64,000 nt of DNA from Pelagicoccus sp. SDUM812003 (lineage in GTDB: Bacteria > Verrucomicrobiota > Verrucomicrobiia > Opitutales > Opitutaceae). The notes beneath the pieces were generated by a model. That model saw only the letters and a list, made by a program, of their open reading frames with translations. It ran no database searches and was not told the DNA's origin. Below, piece after piece: positions 51,179-61,018 of this stretch. The stretch is from contig NZ_JARXHY010000008.1 in the NCBI RefSeq assembly GCF_031127815.1, forward strand, positions 124,001 through 188,000, in the 5' to 3' direction. A program made the position numbers and the translations under genes. Within the stretch, counting starts at the first letter, position 1. The number at the start of each line of letters is the position of its first letter.

Positions 51179-52390
51179 ATGAGTTCTGTAAATCCCTCCA
51201 AACTGTTCACCGCTAGCTGCCTGGCCCTGATCGTAACCGCCATGTCCTTCGCCATCAGGGCCGGTATCCTTTCAGAGCTTAGCGCGGAATTCACCCTGAC
51301 CGATCTCCAGCTCGGCTGGATCAACTCCATGTCGGTCATCGGCTTCCCGGTCGCCATGATGGTTCTCGGCCTTCTCTACAACTACTTCGGTCCGAAAAAG
51401 CTGATGGCCGTGGCCTTCATCGGCCATTTGCTCGGTCTGATTCTTACCATGTTCGCCACCGGATTCTGGAGCCTGGTGATCGGAGCGTTCTTCATCGGTT
51501 TCGCCAACGGATCGGTCGAGGCGGCTTGCAACCCGCTGATCGCCGACATGTATCCGAAAAACAAGACCACCATGTTGAACCGCTTCCACGTCTGGTTCCC
51601 TGGCGGGATCGTGATCGGAGCCCTGGCCTCCGCCCTCATGTCCCGGCTCCAGACCGGTTGGGAAGCCCAGATCGGGATCATGCTCATCCCTACCGCGATC
51701 TACGGCTGGCTGGTCTTCAAGCAGCCTTTCCCCAAGAGCGAGCACATCGAAACCTCGACCGGCACCAACATAAAGTCGCTCTTCAGCCCGCTCTACATTT
51801 TCATGATCCTGTGCATGTCGCTCACCGCGACCACAGAGCTGGGCACGCAACAGTGGGTGGAGCGACTGCTCAGCTCTTCCGGAGCCCATCCCATGATCAT
51901 CCTCGCTCTCAGCACCGGCCTCATGGCGATCGGACGCCAGTTCGCAGGGCCCGTCATCCACCGACTCAATCCGATCGGGGTGCTGCTGTCCTCCGCGATC
52001 GTATCAGCCATCGGCATCTACTTGCTGAGCATCGCCACCGGCGGGCTGGTCTACCTCGCCACCGTCGTTTTCGCCCTGGGCGTCTGCTACTTCTGGCCAA
52101 CCATGATCGGTTTCACCGGCGAGTACCTGCCGAAGACCGGGGCCCTGGGCATGTCCCTCATGGGCGGAGCCGGCATGTTCGCCCTCAGCGTCTGGAATCC
52201 CATCATCGGCGGATGGATCGACGCCTCTCGAGCCGAAGCCAAGCTGGCCGGTCTCACCGGGGAGGAAGCCGAACTGGCCGCCGGACAGGGCGCCCTCGGA
52301 AACATCCTGTTCTTCCCGCTCATCCTGATCGTGGCCTTCGGCATCCTCTTCGCCCTGCGCAGCAAGGTGCAGAAGGCGGCGGCCGCTTAA
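51179..52390 (+). CDS. Major facilitator superfamily transporter
   Basis: A 403-residue membrane protein with about 12 hydrophobic helices. The loop after TM2 has YNYFGPKKLM, the GxxxDRxGRK-equivalent site of MFS proteins, and NGSVEAACNPLIADMYPKNK lies in TM4-5. The latter resembles the sugar:H+ (FucP-like/glucose-mannitol) branch, so a sugar substrate is plausible but unproven. A long, Ala/Glu-rich cytoplasmic loop (SRAEAKLAGLTGEEAELAAG) precedes the last helix. A strong terminator follows 28 bp downstream. Confidence 0.88.
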   Translation: MSSVNPSKLFTASCLALIVTAMSFAIRAGILSELSAEFTLTDLQLGWINSMSVIGFPVAMMVLGLLYNYFGPKKLMAVAFIGHLLGLILTMFATGFWSLVIGAFFIGFANGSVEAACNPLIADMYPKNKTTMLNRFHVWFPGGIVIGALASALMSRLQTGWEAQIGIMLIPTAIYGWLVFKQPFPKSEHIETSTGTNIKSLFSPLYIFMILCMSLTATTELGTQQWVERLLSSSGAHPMIILALSTGLMAIGRQFAGPVIHRLNPIGVLLSSAIVSAIGIYLLSIATGGLVYLATVVFALGVCYFWPTMIGFTGEYLPKTGALGMSLMGGAGMFALSVWNPIIGGWIDASRAEAKLAGLTGEEAELAAGQGALGNILFFPLILIVAFGILFALRSKVQKAAAA

Positions 52391-52417
52391 AGGTCCCTTT
52401 CGAAAAGAGCTTTCTCG

Positions 52418-52453
52418 AAACGCCCCATGCCTCGCCGCATGGGGCGTTTTTCT
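52418..52453 (+). terminator. Terminator of the MFS transporter gene
   Basis: AAACGCCCCATGC (52418-52430) and GCATGGGGCGTTT (52437-52449) form a perfect 13-bp stem with a six-base loop and a TTTTTC tail. Confidence 0.9.
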
Positions 52454-52604
52454 TTTGGCGCGACCGGGCCACAACACCGCTCGGCGCAAGCGGCGGGAGT
52501 TCGCGGCCCTGAACGAACAAAATCAGCCCTCGACTGGACCATTGTCCCAACTAGAGTAAGCTTTCCGCGAATAAACTCCTTAAACCACTCCCTTCACCCA
52601 AGCA

Positions 52605-55124
52605 ATGAGGCAGCGATCGCGAACGCGCCACGAAGGAACGCACGCCCCCTCGCATTCCGATTTTCTTAAAAGCATATCCGAACTCCCTCTCATCGAAGGA
52701 TTTCTGGAAGCTTCACCGCAGCCCCACCTATTTCTATCGAACGACGGCCTGGTGCTGCACGCCAACGCGGCCTATCTCCAGCGCCTCGGCTTGGATCGGG
52801 ACGCGGTGCTAGGCAAGCCCCTCTCTCGCTTCGACGGGGCTTCCGACTCGAAAGAGCGCCGAAAGACCCCTTTCCTCTCCACCCAGGACCTTCCGGAAAA
52901 CGCGATCGTTCAGCGAAACGAGTCCGGAGAGCTTTTCGTTTTCGAAATTCAAAGCTCGCAAATCGAGCTGGCGGGACAGCGGGCGCAAAGCGTCTTTCTG
53001 CACGACATCACCCAACGCGTGCGCCAGGACCAGCTTCGCAAGCAACTCGAGCTGCAGTTCAACGCCACCGCTCGCGTCGGCAAGATCGCCTATTGGGAGT
53101 TCGACGCCATCGAGCGGATCTTCACCTTCAACGATCACTTCTACGCCATTTTCGGCTACACCGCCGATGAGGTCGGCGGCTATCAAATGACGCCGCAACA
53201 GTACGCCGAGCGCTTCGTGCACCCGGAGGATCAAGGTCTGGTGGCCCAGGAAATCGCTAAAGCCATCGAATCCAAGCATGCCGGATTCCTGGAAACCATC
53301 GAGCACCGCATCGTCTACGCCGACGGTTCCAGCGGCTACATAAGCGTGCGCATCTTCCTCGTGAAGGACGAGCATGGAGCGACCGTCAAAACCTACGGAG
53401 CAAACCAGGACATCACCAAATACAAGGAGGACGAGCGCTGCCTGATTCGCCTCAACGAGCTGCTGAAAGCCATCCGCGACACCAACCAGTTCATCAATCG
53501 GGCCGAAGACGCCCAAGAGCTCGCCCGCCAGGCCACCCGCAACCTCATGGGAGAGCGCGGTTTCCCGTACGCATGGATCGCTCTGGCCTCGGAGCAGGAC
53601 GGAAGTTTTCAAACGATCGCCTCCCAGCCCGAGTCCTCCCCCGGCCCCGAGCTTCTGCAAAGCGATGGCTCGCTTCCCGGACAGGAATGGCTGAAACGGT
53701 ATCAGGAGCAGACTCATGAAAGACGCCAGGCGGAGGGACGCGCGATTCGCCGGTTGCAGGACGACGACCGCAAAACACTCTGCATCCCGCTCCGCCACAA
53801 GGAGCGAGTGTTCGGCTTTCTCTTCGTTGTCACCACAAAATGGACACAGCCAAACTCCATCGAAGAACAGCTTTGCGCGGAGCTAGGGGACGACCTGGCC
53901 TTCGCGTTTCACAAGCTGGAGCTCGACAGAAAGCAACGCCTGGCGACGGATGAGATTCTGCAGGCGAAAGAGGCCGCGGAAAAAGCCATCAAGGCCAAGG
54001 ACGAGTTTCTCGCGGTCATGAGCCACGAAATCAGAACTCCGCTAAATCCGATTCTTGGATACACTCACCTGCTAAAGATCAGCAACCCGTCCGAAACCAG
54101 TCTGGGCTACCTCGAATCCATTTCGCGAGCGGCGAAACAACAGCTCTCCCTCATCGACAACATCCTCACGTTCTCCCGCCTCGACCGCGGCAAGATCACG
54201 CCCAACCTGCAGGATTTCAATCCCTATCGGCTTTGTCGCGACGCCTACGAAGACGCGGTCAGCAGCTATCCCGACCTCACGCTGCGCTTCGAAAACGGCG
54301 CCACCGGCGAGGCTCTTCCGGAGCAGCTCGAAGCCAACGGAGACCCTTGCATGCTGCAGGAGATACTGGACAACCTCCTCAACAATGCCTGCAAATACAC
54401 CGAAAAAGGCGTAGTGACACTAAAAACCGGATACAAGCGCCTCGCGGACGACCGCGTGCTCCTGCGGGCCGTCATCACCGATACCGGCATTGGCATCAGT
54501 CCTGAGCTCAAGAAAAAGCTCTTCGAACCCTTCACTCAGGAGGATACGACCTACACGCGGGAGTTTGGCGGGGCAGGCATCGGACTGGCTATCGTCAAGA
54601 AGCTGGTGCAAGTGCTCAAAGGAAAGATCGGTGTGGACAGCGAGCTGGGATCGGGTTCCCGCTTCTGGGTGGAGATCCCCCTCAGCCTCTCGCGGTTCGA
54701 GAATAAGCGAGCGGAAATCGCGAAACAGCCCCAAAAGCTCGACCCCAGCTTCATCCAAGGCCGCCGAATCCTCATCGTGGAAGACACGCCCGAAAACTCC
54801 GACGTAACCCGGCTGCTGCTCGAAGGCTACGGGGCGGAGGTGAGCGAGGTCTCGAATGGTTTGGAAGCGGTGAAGATGTGCGAGAAATCGACCTTCGACG
54901 CCATACTGATGGACTTGGCCATGCCAGTCATGAACGGATTCGAAGCCAGCTCGATCATCCGAAACGGATACGGCCCCAATGCCCGCGTTCCGATCATCAC
55001 AATCACCGCAGACGTATCGGCGGAAGCGCAACGCCAGGCTCGCAAGCTGAACGTGCAAGGACACATCGTGAAACCGGTCGACATCTGGGAGCTTCTGGCA
55101 TGCTTGAAACGCGTCCTCAGCTGA
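52605..55124 (+). CDS. Hybrid sensor histidine kinase (PAS-PAS-GAF-HisKA-HATPase-REC)
   Basis: An 839-residue soluble kinase. Two PAS domains are visible at about 30-140 and 150-275 (the second with a PAC ending near HGATVKTYGANQDIT), a GAF-like domain at about 285-440, then HisKA with MSHEIRTPLNP (His474). HATPase_c has DNLLNNACKYTE and ITDTGIGISPELKKKLFEPF, and the C-terminal receiver domain (about 720-838) has the DD-equivalent VED and acceptor Asp770 in LMDLAMPVMNG. No transmembrane helix is present, so it senses cytosolic signals. No output regulator is adjacent. Confidence 0.92.
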   Translation: MRQRSRTRHEGTHAPSHSDFLKSISELPLIEGFLEASPQPHLFLSNDGLVLHANAAYLQRLGLDRDAVLGKPLSRFDGASDSKERRKTPFLSTQDLPENAIVQRNESGELFVFEIQSSQIELAGQRAQSVFLHDITQRVRQDQLRKQLELQFNATARVGKIAYWEFDAIERIFTFNDHFYAIFGYTADEVGGYQMTPQQYAERFVHPEDQGLVAQEIAKAIESKHAGFLETIEHRIVYADGSSGYISVRIFLVKDEHGATVKTYGANQDITKYKEDERCLIRLNELLKAIRDTNQFINRAEDAQELARQATRNLMGERGFPYAWIALASEQDGSFQTIASQPESSPGPELLQSDGSLPGQEWLKRYQEQTHERRQAEGRAIRRLQDDDRKTLCIPLRHKERVFGFLFVVTTKWTQPNSIEEQLCAELGDDLAFAFHKLELDRKQRLATDEILQAKEAAEKAIKAKDEFLAVMSHEIRTPLNPILGYTHLLKISNPSETSLGYLESISRAAKQQLSLIDNILTFSRLDRGKITPNLQDFNPYRLCRDAYEDAVSSYPDLTLRFENGATGEALPEQLEANGDPCMLQEILDNLLNNACKYTEKGVVTLKTGYKRLADDRVLLRAVITDTGIGISPELKKKLFEPFTQEDTTYTREFGGAGIGLAIVKKLVQVLKGKIGVDSELGSGSRFWVEIPLSLSRFENKRAEIAKQPQKLDPSFIQGRRILIVEDTPENSDVTRLLLEGYGAEVSEVSNGLEAVKMCEKSTFDAILMDLAMPVMNGFEASSIIRNGYGPNARVPIITITADVSAEAQRQARKLNVQGHIVKPVDIWELLACLKRVLS

Positions 55125-55179
55125 CACCAAGGCAGTACGCGTTTGACTCCTCGCTCGCGGCGGGACAAGCCTAGCCAGC

Positions 55180-55611
55180 ATGGGAAACGGTTCTCGCTCG
55201 AAGACGCTCCTCTACCTCGCAGGCAGCCTTCTCTCCCTAGGCGTCCTCGGCTTCAGCATCTGGTTGATCCATGAGGCGAACATCGGGCGCGACAACATCC
55301 TGTTTCAAACGGTTCGCGCCACTCCCTACGGTGACAAGATCGGTCACTTCCTCCTCGCCGGAGTCCTCACCTTGGCAGCGAACTTCGCTCTGAGGAACAA
55401 AGCCGCCCGCTGGGGACCGTTGCGCCTCCCATACGGCTCGCTCGTCATCCTCGTGCTCGTGATCACGGAGGAGAGCAGCCAGTACTATCTGCCGACGCGC
55501 AGCCTCGACCTGGTGGACGCTTTGGCGAACTTCGCTGGAATCGTCGTATTCAGTATTCCCGCACGTCTTCTAGACAAGCGTCGCGAGCGAAAAGTCAGGG
55601 CCGACCGGTAG
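55180..55611 (+). CDS. VanZ-like small membrane protein, second copy
   Basis: A 143-residue membrane protein with four hydrophobic helices (about 10-28, 53-70, 83-97, 110-128). It shares the YGDKIGHFLLAGVLT and EESSQYYLPTRSLDLVDALAN pattern of VanZ-like proteins with the gene at 16262. It starts 55 bp after the histidine kinase gene, in the same direction, and ends before a bidirectional terminator. Its function is unknown. Confidence 0.8.
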   Translation: MGNGSRSKTLLYLAGSLLSLGVLGFSIWLIHEANIGRDNILFQTVRATPYGDKIGHFLLAGVLTLAANFALRNKAARWGPLRLPYGSLVILVLVITEESSQYYLPTRSLDLVDALANFAGIVVFSIPARLLDKRRERKVRADR

Positions 55612-55644
55612 CGGCCTACCTCCATTCGCCGCTTGGAAAACAAA

Positions 55645-55674
55645 GGATCCCCGCGCCATCAGCAACGGGGATCC
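55645..55674. terminator. Bidirectional terminator between VanZ-like gene and metY
   Basis: GGATCCCCG (55645-55653) pairs perfectly with CGGGGATCC (55666-55674) around a 12-base loop. On the minus strand it is followed by TTTGTTTTCC and would end metY. Confidence 0.75.
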
Positions 55675-55701
55675 GGAAAACGAATACAATCGGCCGGACA
55701 A

Positions 55702-56985
55702 TCAGCCCGCCGCGATATCCAGAGCCTGATCGAGGTCCGCTAGGATATCGTCGATGTGCTCGATGCCCACCGACAAACGGATCAGCTCCGGCTTGATTCC
55801 CCCCGCGGCCTGCTGCTCCGGACTGAGCTGGCTATGGGTGGTGGTAGCTGGATGGATAGCCAGGCTCTTGGCGTCGCCCACGTTGGCGAGATGACTGTGG
55901 AGCTTCAGCGAATCGATGAACTTGGCGCCCGCTTCCTTGCCGCCCTTGATGCCGAACACCACCATGGAGCCGCCCTTGCCAGCGAGGTACTTGGCCGACT
56001 TCTCCTGATTCGCGTCGCCATCGAGTCCGGGAAACTTCACCCATTCCACATCGGCTCGCGACTGCAAGTGCTTCGCCACCGCCAAGGCGTTTTCGCAATG
56101 GCGCTCCATGCGCAGATGCAAGGTCTCGATGCCTTGCAGAAACATCCACGCGTTGTCCGGCGAGATACACGCGCCGAGATTGCGCAAAGGCACGGTGCGC
56201 ATGCGCAGGATGAACGCTATCGGCGCCAGCGGCTCAGGCAGGTCGTGCCCCCAGCGCAAGCCATGGTAGGAATGGTCCGGCTCGTCGTAGAGCGGGAAGT
56301 TTCCGTTGGCCCAATTGAACTTGCCCGAGTCGACCACCACCCCTCCGATTCCCACGCCATGTCCGCCGAACCACTTGGTCAAGGAATGCACCACGATATC
56401 CGCCCCGTGCTCGATGGGACGCGTGAGGTAGGGAGTGGAAAAGGTGCTGTCGACCACCATGGGAATGCCGCGGTCGTGGGCGATCTTGCCAATCGCTTCC
56501 AGATCCGCCACGTCCAGCCCTGGATTGCTGACCGTTTCGCAGAACACCGCCTTGGTCTTTTCGTCGATGGCGGAGGCGAAGTTTTCCGGATCGTTCGGAT
56601 CGACGAACTTCACCGTGATGCCGAGGGCCGGCAGGATGTCGTTGAACTGAGTGTAGGTTCCTCCGTAGAGATTGTTGGCGCTGACGATATTGTCGCCCGC
56701 CTTGGCCAGGTTGATCACCGTATAGAAAACGCCGCTGGTTCCGGACGCCACCGCGAGAGCCGCCGCCCCGCCTTCCAGCTCAGCCACACGCTTCTCCAGC
56801 ACGTCCTGAGTCGGATTCATGATGCGGGTGTAGATGTTTCCCAGCTCCTTGAGAGCGAAGAGATTGGCGGCATGCTCGGTATTGTCGAACACGTAGGACG
56901 CGGTTCGATACACGGGCACGGCGCGCGATTTAGTGGTAGGGTCTGGCTCTTGACCAGCGTGGAGGCACTTCGTCTCGATCTTCAT
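55702..56985 (-). CDS. metY: O-acetylhomoserine sulfhydrylase (Cys/Met PLP enzyme)
   Basis: PLP-dependent enzyme that makes homocysteine (or methionine) from O-acetyl-L-homoserine and sulfide. The 427-residue product has ETKCLHAGQEPDPTTKSRAV, RIMNPTQDVLEKRVAELEGG, the VVDSTFSTPYLTRP block, and the PLP Lys in VVHSLTKWFGGHG (Lys204). The long GSMVVFGIKGG and HSHLANVGDAKSLAIHPATT segments match MetY rather than MetB or MetC. The ATG at 56985 is chosen over 57009. A leader with GC hairpins lies upstream. Confidence 0.93.
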   Translation of the reverse strand: MKIETKCLHAGQEPDPTTKSRAVPVYRTASYVFDNTEHAANLFALKELGNIYTRIMNPTQDVLEKRVAELEGGAAALAVASGTSGVFYTVINLAKAGDNIVSANNLYGGTYTQFNDILPALGITVKFVDPNDPENFASAIDEKTKAVFCETVSNPGLDVADLEAIGKIAHDRGIPMVVDSTFSTPYLTRPIEHGADIVVHSLTKWFGGHGVGIGGVVVDSGKFNWANGNFPLYDEPDHSYHGLRWGHDLPEPLAPIAFILRMRTVPLRNLGACISPDNAWMFLQGIETLHLRMERHCENALAVAKHLQSRADVEWVKFPGLDGDANQEKSAKYLAGKGGSMVVFGIKGGKEAGAKFIDSLKLHSHLANVGDAKSLAIHPATTTHSQLSPEQQAAGGIKPELIRLSVGIEHIDDILADLDQALDIAAG

Positions 56986-57185
56986 AAGTGGGTTGTAACT
57001 AGGGTTCAATCACAAGGCCGCCTCCAAGGCGGCGAATGAAAAGGGAGGCATCTTGGTACAGGCCGAAGGCCGGCACAATGCGGAATGCGAACAAATCTCT
57101 CATCAAAGCGAATGAAAAAGCTCGCATCCGCTCTTTCCACCTAAGTCATTGCATCCCATAAACAACTCCCTCTCCTCTACAATCC
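56986..57185 (-). promoter_or_regulatory. Leader/promoter region of metY, divergent from the MATE gene
   Basis: This 200-bp gap has a stable hairpin on the metY leader (57017-57033, GCCGCCT/AGGCGGC) and a second short stem GGCC-GAA-GGCC at 57061-57071. Such structure before a methionine gene could be regulatory, but the conserved bases of SAM-I or SAM-II riboswitches are not recognisable. Confidence 0.3.
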
Positions 57186-58565
57186 ATGATTCCCTTTCTG
57201 AAAGGCCGCTGGACCGGACAAGCCGGGTACCGTCAGATTCTGACGGTCGCCTTTCCGCTGATCCTTAGCTCGGGCTCCATCTCGGTGCTGCTCTTCGTTG
57301 ATCGCATGCTTCTGAGCTGGGACTCCAACGAAAACATCGCCGCCGTGCTTCCGGCCGGCATCCTGAACTGGGCTCTGCTCTGCCCCTTCTTCGGCACCGC
57401 CCTGTACACTTCGACCTTCGTGGCGCAGTACATCGGCGCGGGCAGACCGGACCGCGTGGGGGCTTCGGTGTGGCAGGGCATCTACATCTCCCTGATCGGA
57501 GCGTGCCTCATGCCGCTTCTAGCCCCGTTCGCCGATGAGATCTTCGCCCTCATCGGCCATGCCCCTGATATCCAAAAACTGGAGACCGACTACTTCCGCA
57601 TCCTCAACTTCTGCGCTGGCTTCTTTCTCATAAACACCGTATTCTCCAGCTTCTACTCAGGCCGGAGCAAGGCGTGGACCATCGTATGGATCAACCTGCT
57701 GCTCACCGCCTTGAACACGCTGTTCGACTACGTGCTGATCTTCGGCAAGTGGGGCTTCCCCGCGATGGGCATCGTAGGCGCGGGCTGGGCCACCATGATC
57801 AGCTCCGCCATCGTGACCCTCGTCTACCTCGCCCTCTTCCTTAGCTCTTCCCAGGAAAGAGCCTACTGCACGCGCTCCAATTGGCGTTTCCAGCCCGAGC
57901 TCTTCAATCGAATGCTGCGCTTCGGTTTCCCATCCGGTATCCACTTCTTCCTGGACGTGATCGGCATCACCATCTTCATGCTTTTGATCGGGCGTATCGG
58001 AATTCTGGAGCAGGCCGCCACAAACATCACCCACCAGATCCATCTCCTCGGCCTGCTTCCTTTGGCCGGACTCGGCATCGCGAACGGAATTCTCGTCGGG
58101 CAATACCAGGGGGCCGGTCGTAGCGACCTGGCGGAAAAGACCACCTACTCCTCCCTGCAGTTGGCTCTTGGATACAACCTAAGCGTCACCGCGCTGTATC
58201 TGACGATCCCCTACCTTTTCATCTATCCGTTTCTTGCCGGACGCGAAAACGCTTTCCCTGCCGAGCTCGTCGAGCTTTGCACCCACCTGCTCCGCTTCGT
58301 AGCCGCGTTCACCATTTTCGAAAGCTTCGTCATCCTTTGCAGCTCCACCCTGAAGGGAGCGGGCGATACCAAGTTCGTCATGCGCACCCTCGGCATAACT
58401 TCCATCTTCCTGGTCATCATCCCCTCCTATCTGGTGATCGAGGTCTTCGCCCTGCCGGTTTCCTACGCCTGGGGCATCCTGGCCCTCAATCTCGCCGTGG
58501 CAGGCACCGTCTTCTTCATCCGATTCCGCTCCGGCAAGTGGAAGGAAATCAGCGTCATCGACTGA
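57186..58565 (+). CDS. MATE-family multidrug/ion exporter
   Basis: A 459-residue membrane protein with 12 hydrophobic helices in two repeats (AFPLILSSGSISVLLFVDRM and later GFPSGIHFFLDVIG). The FVDRMLLSWDS, FVAQYIGAGRPDRV and NGILVGQYQGAGRSDLAEKTTY motifs are typical of MATE/NorM proteins, which export cationic compounds in exchange for Na+ or H+. The gene is divergent from metY and convergent with the fadL-like gene. Confidence 0.92.
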   Translation: MIPFLKGRWTGQAGYRQILTVAFPLILSSGSISVLLFVDRMLLSWDSNENIAAVLPAGILNWALLCPFFGTALYTSTFVAQYIGAGRPDRVGASVWQGIYISLIGACLMPLLAPFADEIFALIGHAPDIQKLETDYFRILNFCAGFFLINTVFSSFYSGRSKAWTIVWINLLLTALNTLFDYVLIFGKWGFPAMGIVGAGWATMISSAIVTLVYLALFLSSSQERAYCTRSNWRFQPELFNRMLRFGFPSGIHFFLDVIGITIFMLLIGRIGILEQAATNITHQIHLLGLLPLAGLGIANGILVGQYQGAGRSDLAEKTTYSSLQLALGYNLSVTALYLTIPYLFIYPFLAGRENAFPAELVELCTHLLRFVAAFTIFESFVILCSSTLKGAGDTKFVMRTLGITSIFLVIIPSYLVIEVFALPVSYAWGILALNLAVAGTVFFIRFRSGKWKEISVID

Positions 58566-58585
58566 CAACGACCTGCCGCGGCCTC

Positions 58586-59953
58586 CTAAAACCGCTTGTT
58601 CACCCCGATGCTGAGCAGGTCCACGGCCGCATCGATCTTCCCGATCAAATGCTGTCCCGCGGAGTGGCTGCTATTGTCGATCACGGGGTCGTCCACAAAG
58701 ATATGGGTGTACGCTAGGTGGACATCGATGCTATCCGAGGCGGCGATGCTCAGGCCTAGCGATAGCCACATGCGATCCTCGTCCGGAATTCTCGGCGAAC
58801 GCACTTCGTCATTGGGAACGGGAGACTCGTCGTAAGCGACCCCGAATCGTCCTCGGAGCGTGTCGCTGAACGCGTAGGTAGCCCCCAGACTGTACTTGTT
58901 CACGTCCTCCCAAAGCTCAGGGATGACGCTATCGGGAGGCGACGGATTTTCGAACTCTATGGTCAGGGTTTGGAAATCGCTCCACCAGGTGCGCGTCACG
59001 TCGCCCATCAGAGTCCACCTGTCATTGAGTTCATGATACATGGAAACGGAAGCGGAATCTGGAAGATCCAAGCTGACGGCGCCGCCCTGGTCCATGAAAG
59101 CGGGGCCGAGCAGACTCTGCAAGGGGCCGACCTCGAAGGTCGCCTGCCCGCTCAGATCCAAGGATATGCCAGAGCGATAGTGAGCGCCCAAACGCGTAGC
59201 GTCAGAAAGCTCGTAGATCAGGCCCAAATTGAAGCCCCAGCCTTCGCCGTCGCCTTCGAGACTCACCCCACCGTCATACTTGCCGGTGCCGAAGTTGGCT
59301 TGGATGTCGCCGGCCAGAGCCATGGTCTGCTGGTTCATCGGAATTCCCCCAGCCTGAAACTGGCTGAGAAACACCAAACCCATGTCGATGGCGTTGCTGA
59401 GCACGGCTTCGCCTTTCAGGTAGCTGAATCCGCCCCCCACCGAAAGCTTGTCGGATACTCGGTACGCCAGCGAGGGATTGAACAGCACGGTCTTGAGCTC
59501 CGTCTTGCGAGCGACGTACCGACCGACCCAGTCATCGTCGTATTCCGTCGTCAGTCCGAACGGAGCGGAAAGCCCCACTCCCCATACCAGATCGTCGTTG
59601 AGCGGAGCCACATAGTAGAGATTTGGCACCAGGGCGCCTTCATCCGAAGTGGCATTTCCACCTTGAGTTGGCGCACCCATGGTGGAGCTCCCCTGATTGG
59701 TGAAAGAAGCCTCCGGCAGGATGGCATGCAGTCCTGCGGAGAGTTGCGGCTTGTCGATCAGGGACATGCCTGCCGGATTGAAATATACGGTGCTCGCGTC
59801 CTCGGCCGACGCCGCTCCGCCCGCAAAGGCGTTGCCCAGTCCGGAGACGCCTTGCTCCTGGATGGCGAAGCCGGCCCCATGCGCGGAGACGCAGAAAGAA
59901 GTGAATGAAAAAAGCGAGGCGCCGCACGCGGCCAACAAGCGTGTTCGTGTCAT
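58586..59953 (-). CDS. FadL/OmpP1-family outer-membrane porin
   Basis: A 455-residue outer-membrane beta-barrel for hydrophobic compounds such as long-chain fatty acids or aromatics. A signal peptide ends at about residue 24-26, and the mature start GAGFAIQEQGVSGLGNAFAGGAASAEDASTVYFNPAGM is cleaved as in FadL (N-terminal hatch NPA signature). The barrel ends in Phe (SIGVNKRF). The gene stands alone, its 5' end facing the 168-bp gap before the glycosylase-annotated gene, which is on the same strand. Confidence 0.92.
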   Translation of the reverse strand: MTRTRLLAACGASLFSFTSFCVSAHGAGFAIQEQGVSGLGNAFAGGAASAEDASTVYFNPAGMSLIDKPQLSAGLHAILPEASFTNQGSSTMGAPTQGGNATSDEGALVPNLYYVAPLNDDLVWGVGLSAPFGLTTEYDDDWVGRYVARKTELKTVLFNPSLAYRVSDKLSVGGGFSYLKGEAVLSNAIDMGLVFLSQFQAGGIPMNQQTMALAGDIQANFGTGKYDGGVSLEGDGEGWGFNLGLIYELSDATRLGAHYRSGISLDLSGQATFEVGPLQSLLGPAFMDQGGAVSLDLPDSASVSMYHELNDRWTLMGDVTRTWWSDFQTLTIEFENPSPPDSVIPELWEDVNKYSLGATYAFSDTLRGRFGVAYDESPVPNDEVRSPRIPDEDRMWLSLGLSIAASDSIDVHLAYTHIFVDDPVIDNSSHSAGQHLIGKIDAAVDLLSIGVNKRF

Positions 59954-60121
59954 ACGGGGAGAAGAATGTCGTGAGGTTTTTTTCCGAGGAGCAGCCGCTC
60001 GAGCAATCGCTCCGGTTTGGGAGTGGGGATCAGTAGAGTTCCGCTTGCCCGATTATGCAAGTCAGAGGGCAGGTCAACGAGCCGAGAGACGACCTGTGAA
60101 AAAGCTAGGGTTTTCACCTAT

Positions 60122-61018
60122 TCAGGCAAGAACTCGATCGCAAAGCTGGAGGAAACGTTGCGCAAGCCGCTGCCCGCATTCGTAGATGGCTTCCTGCTCT
60201 TTCTTGTACTGGTCGCGGCCCTCGACGGTTTCGATGAGTATCGGCTCGTATCCGTAGTCGGACAGCTCGTAGGGACTGGCCCGCATGTCCACTTCGCGAG
60301 CCCGCATAGCGAGAAGAAAGCTGTCTCGGATCAAATCGCTGCCTAGCCAAGGACAAAGCTTCGCGCTCCAGCGATACAGATCCATGTTGAAATGGATGCA
60401 GCCGAACTGCTCCATTTCCAGACGGTCCTCCCGCGTGGGCTGAAACTCGTTTCGCGGCGCGGCGGGCGCGGTGAAGAACCGGAACGCATCGAAGTGAGTG
60501 CAGCGAATGGAGCTGCCCTCCACCACCGCGTTGACCTCGCTTTGACTAAGCCGTAGCGGTACCTGACGATGGCGAACGTCCTCCGCCTTGTACACCATGG
60601 CCCATTCGTGAAGACCGAAGCAATTGAAACGCGGCGGGCGAGACTGGGCTCGCCGTATCAGCTGGCAGGTCCACTCCATCATGGCCCGGGTCGACTCGTC
60701 GAGACGCGAGCGGTCGAGCCGCACTCCATCCGTCGTCTCGCGATAGCGATCGTCCTCCAGAAACGAACGCGCCGCCTCGCCCTGCAGGACCTGGTCCACC
60801 GTCGGCCGCCAACGACGCAGCACATGACGTTTCACCTGATAGTACTCGAAGAGAAAGTCGTGCACCGGATGCTTCTGTCGGCTGGCGCGTCGATCTCGAT
60901 AGGCATCGATCCATGGCCCCACCGCGGCCTCATGGGCTCTCGCCATGTTGAGCCAGCGTTTCTCAGGAAGCGGAACCAGCTCTTCGCCGGCCGTCACAAG
61001 GGTCTCTCGGCGATCCAT
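60122..61018 (-). CDS. Conserved protein, often annotated as 3-methyladenine DNA glycosylase
   Basis: A 298-residue soluble protein with conserved blocks QKHPVHDFLFEYYQVKRHVL, FNCFGLHEWAMVYKAEDVRH, CTHFDAFRFFTAPAAPRNEFQ, GCIHFNMDLYRWSAKLCPWL and VDMRASPYELSDYGYEPI. From memory, actinobacterial and verrucomicrobial proteins of this type carry the label 3-methyladenine DNA glycosylase, but I see none of the classical AlkA or Tag motifs, so the activity is unproven. Many invariant His residues suggest a metal or catalytic site. Its start overlaps the PhnA-like gene by 25 bp, indicating cotranscription. Confidence 0.65.
   Translation of the reverse strand: MDRRETLVTAGEELVPLPEKRWLNMARAHEAAVGPWIDAYRDRRASRQKHPVHDFLFEYYQVKRHVLRRWRPTVDQVLQGEAARSFLEDDRYRETTDGVRLDRSRLDESTRAMMEWTCQLIRRAQSRPPRFNCFGLHEWAMVYKAEDVRHRQVPLRLSQSEVNAVVEGSSIRCTHFDAFRFFTAPAAPRNEFQPTREDRLEMEQFGCIHFNMDLYRWSAKLCPWLGSDLIRDSFLLAMRAREVDMRASPYELSDYGYEPILIETVEGRDQYKKEQEAIYECGQRLAQRFLQLCDRVLA

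Noticed and set aside
56986-57185. SAM riboswitch upstream of metY
   Set aside because: Sequence does not show the conserved core of SAM-I or SAM-II; only generic hairpins seen.
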